A DNA stretch of 15,613 nt from SIG575 sp964507395 (GCA_964507395.1 CAZDQE010000055.1:1-15613), one strand, 5' to 3'. Numbered from the stretch's first letter, positions 5,577-15,060 are shown. Program-made: numbers and translations. Notes: generated by a model from the letters alone, not told the origin.

Positions 5577-7367
5577 ATGCCGAGTAAAGAAAAAAACAAT
5601 ATAAAACAGAACAAAAAAGGTTTTAAAAATAAATCCTCTGAAAAACAGGGGAATGCTAAGCGTTATTACAAGAAAACAAGTAAAAAAACTATTGAGAAAT
5701 TACTTCCTGCTACTCCTGTGAAAATCGGCTTTCTGGGCGGATTGCATGAAGTGGGAAAAAACATGACAGTTTATGAATATGAGGATGAAATGATTCTCGT
5801 AGATTGCGGTATGTCTTTTCCTGACCCCGATATGCTGGGTGTTGACCTGGTTATTCCCGATTTTTCATATGTTGAAAAAAACATTGATAAAATCAAGGGC
5901 ATTCTTATTACTCATGGACATGAGGACCACATAGGCGGCTTGCCTTATTTGCTCAAGTCCGTTAATATTCCTGTTTATGCTACTAAGCTTACAATAGGAC
6001 TCATTTCAGGCAAACTTAAAGAACACGGTCTGCTCTCTTCAGCAAAGCTTAATGTTATTCACCCCGGTGATAAAATTAAGCTCGGTAAGTTTACTGTTGA
6101 AGCAATCCACGTTAATCACTCGATTCCTGATGCGGTTGCGTACGCTATCAAGACAAAGGCAGGGACAATTGTTCAGACCGGTGACTTTAAAATTGACAGT
6201 ACACCTATCGACGGCGAGGTTATAAACCTTAACCGTTTTGCACAGATTGGAGATGAAGGCGTTCTTTGTATGCTTTCTGACTCAACAAATGCTGAGCGTC
6301 CCGGTTACACCGAAAGCGAACGAAAAGTCGGCGAAAGCTTTGAAAATCTCTTCAGGAAAGCAGGAGACAGGCGAATTATTGTTGCAACCTTTGCGTCAAA
6401 TATTCACCGTGTTCAGCAGATTATTGATGTCGCAAAATCTTTGGGAAGAAAAGTTGCTCTTTCGGGAAGAAGCCTTGAAAATGTAGTTTCTATCAGTTCA
6501 GAGCTTGGTTATCTCAAGGTTCCTGAGGGAATTTTGATCAACATTGATATGATCAAAAATTATACACCTGATCAGCTTGTTCTTATCACAACAGGCAGTC
6601 AGGGTGAACCTATGTCTGCACTTGCCAGAATGTCAATGTCTGAGCACAGAAAGGTTATGATCACACCCAACGACTATGTTATTATTTCTGCTCAGCCCAT
6701 TCCCGGTAACGAAAAGACAGTGAGTAAGGTTGTAAACGAGCTTATGGGACTCGGTGCAGAAGTCGTTTATGAAAAAATGTACGATGTTCATGTTTCGGGT
6801 CATGCCTGTCAGGAAGAACTGAAGCTTCTTATGGGACTTCTGAAGCCTAAATATTTTATTCCCGTACACGGCGAGCTTAAGCACCTGACAAAACACGGTA
6901 TGCTTGCAGACAGTATCGGTATTGACAGAGATAATATTATAATCGCCGATAATAGCTCTCAGATAATCGTTTCCGAAAACGAGTTCCGTTTTGATGAAAA
7001 TATTACAGCGGGACAGGTTTTTGTTGACGGTTCAGGTGTCGGTGATGTCGGAAATATTGTTATCAGAGACAGAAAGCGTCTTTCAGAGGACGGTCTTGTT
7101 ATCGTTGCTGCAACCATTGATCTGACAGACAGATATATTGTTGCGGGACCTGAGCTTTTGTCACGTGGTTTTGTTTATGTCCGTGAGGCAGAGGATCTTA
7201 TGGGTGAGGCGAGAGAAGTTGCAGAAAGGGCGATCGAAGCTTGTCTTTATGACGGAGTTAAAGATTGGGCAACGCTTAAAATTAAAGTAAGAGATGAGGT
7301 ATCCAGACTCATGTTTGAAAGAACAAAGCGTTCACCTATGATATTGCCCATTTTTATGGAGGTTTAA
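5577..7367 (+). CDS. rnj: Ribonuclease J
   Basis: RNase J is a metallo-beta-lactamase / beta-CASP nuclease with 5'-3' exonuclease and endonuclease activity, central to mRNA decay and rRNA maturation in Firmicutes. Metal-binding motif HGHEDH is at residues 113-118, with His181 (HVNHS) and Asp203 (TGDFKID) in the expected places. Later family segments are LSDSTNAERPG, the beta-CASP stretch near residues 250-400, and HVSGHA...PKYFIPVHGE. The 596 residues exceed the usual roughly 555 because of a Lys-rich, low-complexity N-terminal tail (about residues 1-43). The ATG at 5577 is the only good start, although its AAAGGAG ribosome-binding site (5555-5561) is 15 bases away, longer than normal. The stop abuts the next ATG directly. 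Confidence 0.95.
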   Translation: MPSKEKNNIKQNKKGFKNKSSEKQGNAKRYYKKTSKKTIEKLLPATPVKIGFLGGLHEVGKNMTVYEYEDEMILVDCGMSFPDPDMLGVDLVIPDFSYVEKNIDKIKGILITHGHEDHIGGLPYLLKSVNIPVYATKLTIGLISGKLKEHGLLSSAKLNVIHPGDKIKLGKFTVEAIHVNHSIPDAVAYAIKTKAGTIVQTGDFKIDSTPIDGEVINLNRFAQIGDEGVLCMLSDSTNAERPGYTESERKVGESFENLFRKAGDRRIIVATFASNIHRVQQIIDVAKSLGRKVALSGRSLENVVSISSELGYLKVPEGILINIDMIKNYTPDQLVLITTGSQGEPMSALARMSMSEHRKVMITPNDYVIISAQPIPGNEKTVSKVVNELMGLGAEVVYEKMYDVHVSGHACQEELKLLMGLLKPKYFIPVHGELKHLTKHGMLADSIGIDRDNIIIADNSSQIIVSENEFRFDENITAGQVFVDGSGVGDVGNIVIRDRKRLSEDGLVIVAATIDLTDRYIVAGPELLSRGFVYVREAEDLMGEAREVAERAIEACLYDGVKDWATLKIKVRDEVSRLMFERTKRSPMILPIFMEV

Positions 7368-9338
7368 ATGAAAAACAGGCGATTAAAACAAAATCGGTTT
7401 ATTCTTTTGCTGTTTGTTTTGTCCGCTGCCTTTGTAATTGCATCAGCTTTTTACAGCAAGACACTTGCAATTCTCGGCGGTGTAGGTTTGTTTGTTTTTC
7501 TTTTGATTTATCTGTTTGTAAAAAAATCGTGGAAACGCGAATATTTTGATGCTCTGTCAGAGCTTGCCGACCGATTGTCCGACAGTGACAGGAACGCTCT
7601 TGATTCAATGTCTGTTCCGGTGGTGCTGTGTTATTCTGACGGTACAATTATCTGGCATAACCGCTTATTTAAATCTGAAATTGCCGATTATTCGGAAAAA
7701 TGCGATGACCAGCTTGATTCTTATATCGGAGACAGCAGTGTCAATGATTTGTTTTCAGTCGGTAGCTCCTTTTTACGGCTTAAAGACAAAAGCTTTTCGG
7801 TTTATTCCTCAACAGTCAATTTGAAAAACTACGATGCTTATCTTGTATACTTTTTTGAAGTAACAGAGCTCAAAACAAAGGCTGACAGTTTTGATGAAAT
7901 CAAGCCGTCGGTAATAATCGGAATGTATGATAACTTTGATGAAATGTTCAGGAGTCTGTCAGACAGTGAGCTGTCCGAGCTTACGAGTTCGCTTGATAAA
8001 GTTATGTCAGCATGGTTTGCCGAACACAATTCTGTCATGAGAAAACTCAGCAGCGAAAAGTTTGTTGTGACATGTCATGAAAAAGACCTGCAAAAAATGA
8101 TTGAAAATAAGTTTTCAATTCTCACACAGGTCAGGAATTACATGTATAACGGTAAGCCTTGTCTGGCAACTGTGTCGGCAGGTGTCGGCAGGGGAGAATC
8201 ACTGAAAGAGTGTGACCTTAAGGCAAAGGAAGCTCTTAACATGGCTCTCGGACGCGGCGGTGACCAGGTCGCAGTGACAATGTACGACGAAAACGATAAA
8301 ATGACGTTTTTCGGCGGTGTTGTTTCGGGCGGTGACAGAGGTAATAAAATTGCTTCAAGAGTTGTTGCCAATGAAATAAAGAAACGGATTCTTTCCTGCG
8401 AAAATTGCCTTATACTCGGTCACAAATTTTCAGACTATGATGCGATGGGTACAGCAATCGGTCTGTACTCAATGATAAATTATTTCGGTAAGGAAGCAGC
8501 GATTATTTACGACCATGAAAATTCGCTCTGCGAAAAGCTTGTTAAGAAATATGTTTCGGAAACAGGCAAAACTCCGTTTGTTGACCGAAGAACAGCATTG
8601 CAGAAACTGACAGATAAAACACTTGTTTTCCTTGTTGATACACATAGAGCGTCCTATTGTGAGGCTCCTGATGTCGTGAATTCTGCTGAGAATGTAATTA
8701 TTATTGACCACCACAGAAAGTCAGTCGATTACCTGAATAAGGCGGTAATTTCACATATTAATGCCAATGTTTCATCTGCAAGTGAAATGCTTACAGAGCT
8801 TCTTCCGTACGTGGCTGATAAACCTGTTATCGGTCCTTCTGAGGCGGATGCACTTCTGGCGGGAATTATACTTGATACCAAGAATTTTATTCTCAGATCA
8901 GGTGTAAGCACATTTGAAGCGGCATCATATCTTAAGAGCATGGGTGCCGATTCCGTTAAGGTTAAGAAGCTGTTTTCCACAACTGCAGAGGAACATAAAC
9001 TCAAATCAGACATAGTAGCCTCGGCTTTTATTTACAGGGATTGTGCAATCTCTGTTGCTGATATAAAAAACCGTGACTGCAGGGTAATAACTGCACAGGC
9101 GGCTGATGAGTTATTGAACATAACAGGCGTAAAAGCTTCTTTTGTGTTATTCAGAACAAATGATATTTTTAATATTTCCGCACGCTCGCTGGGTGAGATA
9201 AATGTCCAGCTTGTTATGGAAAAATTAGGCGGCGGCGGTCATCTTACAATGGCTGCAGCTCAGATTAAATCTACAGACTCAAGCGAAACGCTTGTAAGTC
9301 TGAAAAAAGCAATTGATAATTATTTCGACAGTTTATGA
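7368..9338 (+). CDS. gdpP: Cyclic-di-AMP phosphodiesterase, GdpP type
   Basis: This 656-residue membrane protein would hydrolyse c-di-AMP, the second messenger that controls potassium, osmolyte and cell-wall balance. Two membrane segments lie near residues 11-28 and 33-51. They are followed by a PAS-like region (about 80-165), a degenerate GGDEF domain (about 175-305, with SSEKF at 228-232 where active cyclases have GGDEF) and a DHH/DHHA1 phosphodiesterase domain. Active-site motifs are GHKFSDYDAMG with His352, Asp356 and Asp358, VDTHR with Asp424, DHHR at 447-450, Asp503 in ILDTKNF, and GGGGHL at 621-626. The GGAGG ribosome-binding site lies inside the end of the RNase J gene. The stop overlaps an upstream in-frame ATG of rplI. 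The order gdpP-rplI-dnaB is typical of Firmicutes and strongly supports the call. Confidence 0.94.
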   Translation: MKNRRLKQNRFILLLFVLSAAFVIASAFYSKTLAILGGVGLFVFLLIYLFVKKSWKREYFDALSELADRLSDSDRNALDSMSVPVVLCYSDGTIIWHNRLFKSEIADYSEKCDDQLDSYIGDSSVNDLFSVGSSFLRLKDKSFSVYSSTVNLKNYDAYLVYFFEVTELKTKADSFDEIKPSVIIGMYDNFDEMFRSLSDSELSELTSSLDKVMSAWFAEHNSVMRKLSSEKFVVTCHEKDLQKMIENKFSILTQVRNYMYNGKPCLATVSAGVGRGESLKECDLKAKEALNMALGRGGDQVAVTMYDENDKMTFFGGVVSGGDRGNKIASRVVANEIKKRILSCENCLILGHKFSDYDAMGTAIGLYSMINYFGKEAAIIYDHENSLCEKLVKKYVSETGKTPFVDRRTALQKLTDKTLVFLVDTHRASYCEAPDVVNSAENVIIIDHHRKSVDYLNKAVISHINANVSSASEMLTELLPYVADKPVIGPSEADALLAGIILDTKNFILRSGVSTFEAASYLKSMGADSVKVKKLFSTTAEEHKLKSDIVASAFIYRDCAISVADIKNRDCRVITAQAADELLNITGVKASFVLFRTNDIFNISARSLGEINVQLVMEKLGGGGHLTMAAAQIKSTDSSETLVSLKKAIDNYFDSL

Positions 9339-9352
9339 AAGAAGGTAAAAAT

Positions 9353-9793
9353 ATGAAAGTAATTCTTAAACAGGATGTAAAAAGCCTAGGTAAAAAAGGT
9401 GAACTTGTCAATACCTCAGACGGTTACGCAAGAAACTTTCTTTTCCCCAGAGGTCTTGCTGTTGAGGCAAACGCTCAGGCAATGAGCGAACTCAAGAACA
9501 AAGAAAATGCTGAAAAATTCAGAATCAAAACCGAAACCGAGAATGCTCAGGCAGCAGCGGAAAAAATCAAAGGTAAAACTGTTCGTTTCTCAGTATCTGC
9601 AGGACAAGGCGGAAGACTTTTCGGTTCTGTAACAACAAAGGAAATTGCCGAAAAAATCAAAAAAGAATTCGGCGTTGACGTTGATAAAAAGAAGATTTCC
9701 GTCGGTGAAATAAAATCATACGGTACTTATACCGCAGAGATTAAACTTTATCAGGGTATTACGACAGAAATTTTCGTCTTTGTAGGCGAATAA
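9353..9793 (+). CDS. rplI: Ribosomal protein L9 (bL9)
   Basis: bL9 binds 23S rRNA in the large subunit and helps maintain the reading frame. The N-terminal domain MKVILKQDVKSLGKKGE..., with the motif DGYARNFLFPRGLA, is typical, followed by a charged connecting helix (about residues 42-75) and the C-terminal domain. The frame is open from an ATG at 9335, but that start would add MKEGKN. The canonical start is the ATG at 9353, preceded by GAAGG at 9341-9345, and gives 146 residues, the usual length. It lies between gdpP and dnaB in the conserved Firmicutes order. Confidence 0.96.
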   Translation: MKVILKQDVKSLGKKGELVNTSDGYARNFLFPRGLAVEANAQAMSELKNKENAEKFRIKTETENAQAAAEKIKGKTVRFSVSAGQGGRLFGSVTTKEIAEKIKKEFGVDVDKKKISVGEIKSYGTYTAEIKLYQGITTEIFVFVGE

Positions 9794-9810
9794 TGATTTG
9801 AGGGAAAAAT

Positions 9811-11178
9811 ATGGACATCACATCTTTTGACGGCGTACAGATGCCATACAGTATGGAGGCTGAGCAAGCTGTTCTCGGTTCAATTCTTATTGACCCTGAT
9901 TGTATGACGACTGTTGTTGAATATCTCAAAAGTGAATACTTTTTCCTGCCGCAGCATAAGTCTATCTTTGCTGCAATGGTGACAATCGACACGCTCGGCG
10001 GCAGAATTGACCCGCTTATTGTGCTTGAGCACCTGAAAAGTGAGGGCGTTTATGATGATGCCGGCGGCAAACAATATCTTTTTCAGCTCGCTGACAGTGT
10101 TCCTACCTCGCGTAATGCTGAGGCTTATGCAAAAATCGTAAGAGAAAAGTTTTACATACGCTCTCTTATTACTGCAACCAAGGATATTATGCAGAGTGCT
10201 GCGAATGAGTCAGACAGTGCCGATTTGCTCATTGATGCCGCGGAGCAGAGAATCTATGATATCAGACAGGGGAAAACTTCAAACGGACCTTCGAAGATTT
10301 CCGATATAATTATCAATCAGGTTTATGACAAACTGCAGAAGCTTTCAGGTGATGATAAAGACCTCTACAAGGGTTACCCCACAGGCTTTGAAGATCTGGA
10401 CAGGCTTATTAACGGTCTTAACAAATCTGACCTTATTCTTATAGGTGCTCGCCCCGCAATGGGTAAAACAACCTTTGCTCTTAACCTAGCAAGAAACGTT
10501 GCAATGATAGGTAAAAGAAAGGTTCTGATGTTTTCTCTTGAAATGACGAAGGAACAGCTTGCGCAGCGTGTTCTTGCGACGGAAGCACGAGTTGAAAGTA
10601 CAAAAATGCGAAGCGGTGACATTTCTCCCGATGAGTGGGCGAGAATCGGTACGGCAACTGCAATGCTCAGCGATTGTCCGCTTTATTTTGATGATACATC
10701 AGGCATCACAGTACAGGAAATGAAGTCACGAATCCGCCGCGAAAAAGACGTAGAGGTTGTAATTATTGACTACTTGGGTCTTGTTACATCAGGTACGCGG
10801 GCTGAAAACCGTGTTCAGGAAATTTCTCAGATTACGCGAGCTTTAAAGCTTATGGCAAAGGACCTTATGATTCCTGTTATTGTATGTGCACAGCTTAACC
10901 GTGGTACTGAGGGCAGAGGTAAAAGCCACAGACCTCAGCTTGCTGACTTGCGTGAATCAGGTTCAATTGAGCAGGATGCCGACATTGTTCTCATGCTTCA
11001 CAGACCCGATTATTACGGTGAAACACCTGAAAATGATGATGGTGAAGAGATTCGTGCAGACCAGACAGACCTTATTATCGCGAAAAACAGACACGGTCCT
11101 ACGGCTGACGTTCACTTAATTTTCAATAAAGATTATACTTTGTTTACTTCTATGGAGAAAATCAGAAATGATATGTAA
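9811..11178 (+). CDS. dnaB: Replicative DNA helicase
   Basis: DnaB (called DnaC in Bacillus subtilis) is the hexameric helicase that unwinds DNA at the replication fork. The 455 residues comprise the N-terminal DnaB domain with PYSMEAEQAVLGSILID (about 12-28), a linker, and the RecA-like ATPase domain. Walker A is GARPAMGKTT at 212-221, FSLEM is near 241-245, Walker B VVIIDYLGL is at 316-324, Gln361 (AQLNR) is the sensor region, and DLRESGSIEQDAD is at 379-391. A GAGGG ribosome-binding site at 9800-9804 precedes the ATG. The gene end overlaps the tilS start by 11 bases. Length and motifs are normal, with no intein. Confidence 0.97.
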   Translation: MDITSFDGVQMPYSMEAEQAVLGSILIDPDCMTTVVEYLKSEYFFLPQHKSIFAAMVTIDTLGGRIDPLIVLEHLKSEGVYDDAGGKQYLFQLADSVPTSRNAEAYAKIVREKFYIRSLITATKDIMQSAANESDSADLLIDAAEQRIYDIRQGKTSNGPSKISDIIINQVYDKLQKLSGDDKDLYKGYPTGFEDLDRLINGLNKSDLILIGARPAMGKTTFALNLARNVAMIGKRKVLMFSLEMTKEQLAQRVLATEARVESTKMRSGDISPDEWARIGTATAMLSDCPLYFDDTSGITVQEMKSRIRREKDVEVVIIDYLGLVTSGTRAENRVQEISQITRALKLMAKDLMIPVIVCAQLNRGTEGRGKSHRPQLADLRESGSIEQDADIVLMLHRPDYYGETPENDDGEEIRADQTDLIIAKNRHGPTADVHLIFNKDYTLFTSMEKIRNDM

Positions 11179-12499
11179 GGTTAAAGAAACCATCTCAAAA
11201 TTCTCGATGATAAGTAAAGGTGATACCGTTATCGTTGGTTTTTCCGGCGGCGCAGACTCAATGACCTTACTTCACATTCTGAATTCTCTGAAGGATGAAA
11301 TAGGGTTTTCAATCACTGCTGCGCATGTAAACCACTGTCTCAGAGGCGAAGAGTCAGAACGGGACGAAATGTTCGTAAGATGTGTGTGCAGTGAGATGGG
11401 GATTGAGCTGAAGGTCAGAAAAGTCGATATTCTGAAAGAAGCACAGGAAAACTTCAAAGGCGTGGAAGAATATGCAAGAGAAGTCAGATATGATTTCTTT
11501 CAGTCGCTTGCAGGTAAATCTTCAAAAATTGCAACTGCACATAATCTGAATGATTGTGAAGAGACATTTCTGTTTAATTTTGCAAGAGGAAGCTCATTGA
11601 AAGGTCTTACTTCGATTCCCCCTGTGAGAGATAATATCATCAGACCGCTTATTGAATGTTCAAGAAGCGAAATTGAAGACTACTGCAAAGAAAAATCAAT
11701 TGATTTTGTAACTGACAGTTCAAATCTGTCTGATGACTACACACGAAACAAAATCAGACATAGCGTAATTCCCGTGCTTAAAGAAATAAATCCTGCTTTT
11801 GATGCTGCGGCACTCAGATGTATTGATTCCCTGCGAGAGGACGAGCTTTATCTGAACGGGTGTGTACAGAGCCTGTACAGTGAAATTGTAACTGATTTCT
11901 TTTATGATGCTGAGAAACTGAAATCGGCCCCGGATCCCATAAAAAAAAGAGTAATTTCCAAGATCATTTCTGAAAAATGCTCTTCATTACCGGAAAAGAA
12001 GCATATTGACCTTGTACTTTCCGTTCTTGATGGCGGAAAAGCCGAATTATTCGGTGGAGAAATGCTGATTGTCAGACAAGGCAGGCTGTATTTTGCTTCA
12101 GATTTGACAACACGCGAAATTAACGAAGATGAAGTTGTTCTGAATAGTGACGGCTTCTGGTCAAACGGAATAATCAACCTTCAAGTTTCTTTTAACAATA
12201 CACAAAAAGTTTACAAAGAGTTGGTACTTTCGACAATAGATTTAGATAAAATCAAAGGTAAATTAGTTCTGAGAAAACGCCGTGAAGGCGATAAAATAGT
12301 CCTGCCTTTACGCAAGGTAGGCAAAAGTCTCAAAAAGCTTTTTAATGAGCTGAAAATTGAGCCCGAAAGACGGGACAGTATTTTAATTCTGGCTGATGAT
12401 GAATCTGTGGTGTGGGTAGAAGGAATTGGTGCAGATTTAAGAAAAGCTCCTGATGAAAATACTAAAAAATTCTTAAAAATTCAGTATAATGAGGGATAA
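11168..12499 (+). CDS. tilS: tRNA(Ile)-lysidine synthetase
   Basis: TilS attaches lysine to C34 of the CAU-anticodon tRNA-Ile using ATP, so that it reads AUA and not AUG; this is usually essential. The N-terminal PP-loop ATPase motif SGGADS is at residues 26-31, followed by HVNHCLRGEESERDE (about 53-67), the ATAHNLNDCEETFLFNFARGS region (about 122-142) and the NLSDDYTRNKIRHSVIP signature (about 180-196). The C-terminal TilS domain ends in the LRKRREGDKI...LKKLFNELKI...ERRDSI...WVEG pattern. The 443 residues are normal. The start overlaps the dnaB end by 11 bases, with GGAG at 11154-11157 as ribosome-binding site. It is followed by hpt and ftsH, the conserved Firmicutes order. Confidence 0.95.
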   Translation: MICKVKETISKFSMISKGDTVIVGFSGGADSMTLLHILNSLKDEIGFSITAAHVNHCLRGEESERDEMFVRCVCSEMGIELKVRKVDILKEAQENFKGVEEYAREVRYDFFQSLAGKSSKIATAHNLNDCEETFLFNFARGSSLKGLTSIPPVRDNIIRPLIECSRSEIEDYCKEKSIDFVTDSSNLSDDYTRNKIRHSVIPVLKEINPAFDAAALRCIDSLREDELYLNGCVQSLYSEIVTDFFYDAEKLKSAPDPIKKRVISKIISEKCSSLPEKKHIDLVLSVLDGGKAELFGGEMLIVRQGRLYFASDLTTREINEDEVVLNSDGFWSNGIINLQVSFNNTQKVYKELVLSTIDLDKIKGKLVLRKRREGDKIVLPLRKVGKSLKKLFNELKIEPERRDSILILADDESVVWVEGIGADLRKAPDENTKKFLKIQYNEG

Positions 12500-12501
12500 A
12501 A

Positions 12502-13044
12502 ATGCTTAAAGATATAGAAAGAGTTCTTGTGTCTGAAGATGAACTTCAGGAAATAACAAAAAGATTGGGTAAACAAATCAGCGAAGATTATAAAGACAAA
12601 AATCTTCTTCTTGTAAGTGTTCTTAAAGGCTCAATAGCCTTTATGGCTGACCTTATGAGAAATATAACCGTGCCTTGTCAGATTGATTTTATGGCACTGT
12701 CATCTTATGGCTCAGGTACCGAAAGCTCAGGCAGAGTCAGAGTTAACAAAGACCTTGATATTTATCCCGAAGGATATGATATTCTCATTGTTGAGGATAT
12801 TCTCGACAGCGGAAGAACACTCGAATATATTATTAATAATATGCTTCTTCCCAAAAATGCTAAAAGCGTAAAAATATGTACTCTTCTTGACAAGCCTGAA
12901 CGCAGGGTCGCAAATATCGCAGCAGATTATGTCGGCACAAGTGTTCCCAATGCGTTCGTTGTAGGTTATGGTCTGGATTATAATGAAAAATACAGAAATC
13001 TTCCTTTTATCGGCGAACTGAAAAAAGAAGTATATTCTGATTGA
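12502..13044 (+). CDS. hpt: Hypoxanthine phosphoribosyltransferase
   Basis: The enzyme makes IMP (and usually GMP) from hypoxanthine or guanine and PRPP in purine salvage. The 180-residue protein has the phosphoribosyltransferase motif ILIVEDILDSGRT (94-106) with the acidic pair Glu98-Asp99, the LKGS loop at 41-44, and the flexible loop region SSYGSGTESSGRV (67-79). YVGTSVPNAFVVGYGLDYNEKYRNLPFIG near the C-terminus is typical of bacterial HPRT. A GAGGGA ribosome-binding site at 12491-12496 overlaps the end of tilS, and only two bases separate the genes. Its place between tilS and ftsH confirms the call and suggests co-expression. Confidence 0.96.
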   Translation: MLKDIERVLVSEDELQEITKRLGKQISEDYKDKNLLLVSVLKGSIAFMADLMRNITVPCQIDFMALSSYGSGTESSGRVRVNKDLDIYPEGYDILIVEDILDSGRTLEYIINNMLLPKNAKSVKICTLLDKPERRVANIAADYVGTSVPNAFVVGYGLDYNEKYRNLPFIGELKKEVYSD

Positions 13045-13075
13045 TATATATTAATTCCCCAAGGAGGACGTTCAA

Positions 13076-15046
13076 TTGAACAAAAACGACAAAGCACCGG
13101 ACAACAAATTCAAAAAAATCTCAATCATGTTGTCATATATTCTTATACCCGTGATAATCATTGCCGGCGTGTACTTTTATATGAGCAATGCACAGGTTGA
13201 GAAACTTCAGTATTACGAGGTAATACAGCTTTTTGATGATAATCAGGTTGAAGCTTTTACACTTAATCTCAGCAGCGGACAGCTTAATTACCGCCTCAAA
13301 GAAGATAATGTTGAAGATACTGATAAAAGCGGAAATGAAAACTATCCGCACAGTTATACCGTACCGAATGTTACTATTTTCTACGAAGACGTTCACGAAC
13401 AGATAAGAGAATACAACCTTGAAAATCCGGAAAATCCCATTAAGGCTGATTATAATGCAGGCAGTTCAAATTCATGGATTGTAAGTCTTCTTCCGCAGAT
13501 TCTTCTTGTTGGCATACTTCTTGTAGTTACTCTTATCATGTTCAAGAGAATGAATCAGTCTATCGGCAGCGACATGAATAAAACTATGAGCTTTGGTAAG
13601 GCTCGTGTAAAACAGGCAAAGGATGAAAAGAGAAAAAATACCTTTGCAGACGTTGCAGGCGCAGATGAAGAAAAAGAAGAGCTTGCAGAAATCGTAGAAT
13701 TCCTCAAAGACCCTCTTAAATTCAACGATTTAGGAGCAAAAATCCCCAGAGGTATTCTTCTTGTAGGCCCTCCCGGAACAGGTAAAACTCTTCTTGCACG
13801 TGCTGTCGCAGGCGAAGCTGACGTACCTTTCTTCTCAATTTCAGGTTCAGACTTTGTTGAGATGTATGTAGGTGTCGGCGCATCACGAGTCCGTGACTTG
13901 TTTGCTCAGGCGAAGAAAAATTCACCTGCAATTATTTTTATTGATGAAATTGATGCTGTAGGCCGCCACAGAGGAGCAGGTATGGGCGGCGGACACGACG
14001 AAAGAGAACAGACACTTAACCAGCTTCTTGTTGAAATGGATGGCTTCGGTGTAAACGAAGGCGTTATTATCATTGCTGCTACGAACCGCCCTGATATTCT
14101 TGACCCCGCACTTTTAAGACCGGGCCGTTTTGACAGACAGATTACTGTCGGCAGACCTGATGTAAAGGGAAGAGAAGAAATTCTCAAAGTTCATGCCAAA
14201 AATAAGCCTTTGGCTCCCGACGTTGATTTGCGACTTATTGCTAATTCTACTGCAGGCTTTACAGGTGCAGACCTTGAAAACCTTCTTAACGAATCAGCAC
14301 TTCTTGCGGCGCGCAGAGGTAAAAAGGCAATTACAAAAGATGAAATTGAAGAAGCAACCATAAAGGTGATTGTTGGTACTGAAAAGAAATCTCACAAAAT
14401 CACCCCAAAAGAGAAAAAACTTGTTTCTTACCATGAGGCAGGTCATGCTGTTTCCACATATTATCTTGAAGGACAGGACCCCGTTCATCAGATTTCAATT
14501 ATTCCCAGAGGTATGGCAGGCGGCTATACTATGTCAATACCCACTGAGGATAAAAACTATATTTCCAGAAAAGACATTCTTGATGAGCTTGTCGTTCTTC
14601 TCGGCGGACGTGTAGCCGAAGCACTTGTTCTCGGTGATATTTCAAGCGGTGCTTCCAATGATATCGAACGTGCAACAGACCTTGCAAGAAATATGGTAAC
14701 ACGTTACGGTATGAGCGATAAGTTAGGACCTATCAATTTTGGTTCATCAAATCATGAAGTATTCCTCGGCAAAGATTACAGCCAGACAAGAAACTATTCG
14801 GAAAATGTTGCATCGCTTATTGACAGCGAAATGGAAAGTATTATCAGAGATGCATATGCACGCACTGAAAAAATTCTTTCTGACCACATGGATAAACTCA
14901 ATATTGTTGCTGAAGTTCTTATGGTCAAAGAAAAAATTGACGGCAAAGATTTTGAAGCACTCATGAAAGGTTCTGTTACAAAAGAAGAGTTTCTCGGAGA
15001 AGCAACAGAAGATGGGGAAAATTCAGAAGAGGCTTCTGAAGAATGA
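13076..15046 (+). CDS. ftsH: ATP-dependent zinc metalloprotease FtsH
   Basis: FtsH is a hexameric membrane-anchored AAA+ protease that removes damaged or regulated membrane and cytoplasmic proteins. The start is TTG at 13076, chosen because a perfect AAGGAGG lies at 13061-13067, eight bases upstream. Membrane segments are near residues 16-36 and 134-156, with an external domain between them. The AAA module has Walker A GPPGTGKT at 231-238, Walker B IIFIDEID at 286-293 and the second region of homology ATNRPDILDPALLRPGRFDR (about 335-354). The protease domain has HEAGH at 453-457 and the third zinc ligand Asp529 in SGASNDIERAT. The C-terminus is strongly acidic (EDGENSEEASEE). The 656 residues are normal for the family. 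Confidence 0.97.
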   Translation: MNKNDKAPDNKFKKISIMLSYILIPVIIIAGVYFYMSNAQVEKLQYYEVIQLFDDNQVEAFTLNLSSGQLNYRLKEDNVEDTDKSGNENYPHSYTVPNVTIFYEDVHEQIREYNLENPENPIKADYNAGSSNSWIVSLLPQILLVGILLVVTLIMFKRMNQSIGSDMNKTMSFGKARVKQAKDEKRKNTFADVAGADEEKEELAEIVEFLKDPLKFNDLGAKIPRGILLVGPPGTGKTLLARAVAGEADVPFFSISGSDFVEMYVGVGASRVRDLFAQAKKNSPAIIFIDEIDAVGRHRGAGMGGGHDEREQTLNQLLVEMDGFGVNEGVIIIAATNRPDILDPALLRPGRFDRQITVGRPDVKGREEILKVHAKNKPLAPDVDLRLIANSTAGFTGADLENLLNESALLAARRGKKAITKDEIEEATIKVIVGTEKKSHKITPKEKKLVSYHEAGHAVSTYYLEGQDPVHQISIIPRGMAGGYTMSIPTEDKNYISRKDILDELVVLLGGRVAEALVLGDISSGASNDIERATDLARNMVTRYGMSDKLGPINFGSSNHEVFLGKDYSQTRNYSENVASLIDSEMESIIRDAYARTEKILSDHMDKLNIVAEVLMVKEKIDGKDFEALMKGSVTKEEFLGEATEDGENSEEASEE

Positions 15047-15060
15047 TTTCGCACAGATAA

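Noticed and set aside
9335..9352. Six-codon longer start of L9 overlapping the gdpP stop
   Set aside because: The L9 family begins at MKVILKQDV, and the ribosome-binding site GAAGG lies within these 18 bases, fitting the ATG at 9353.
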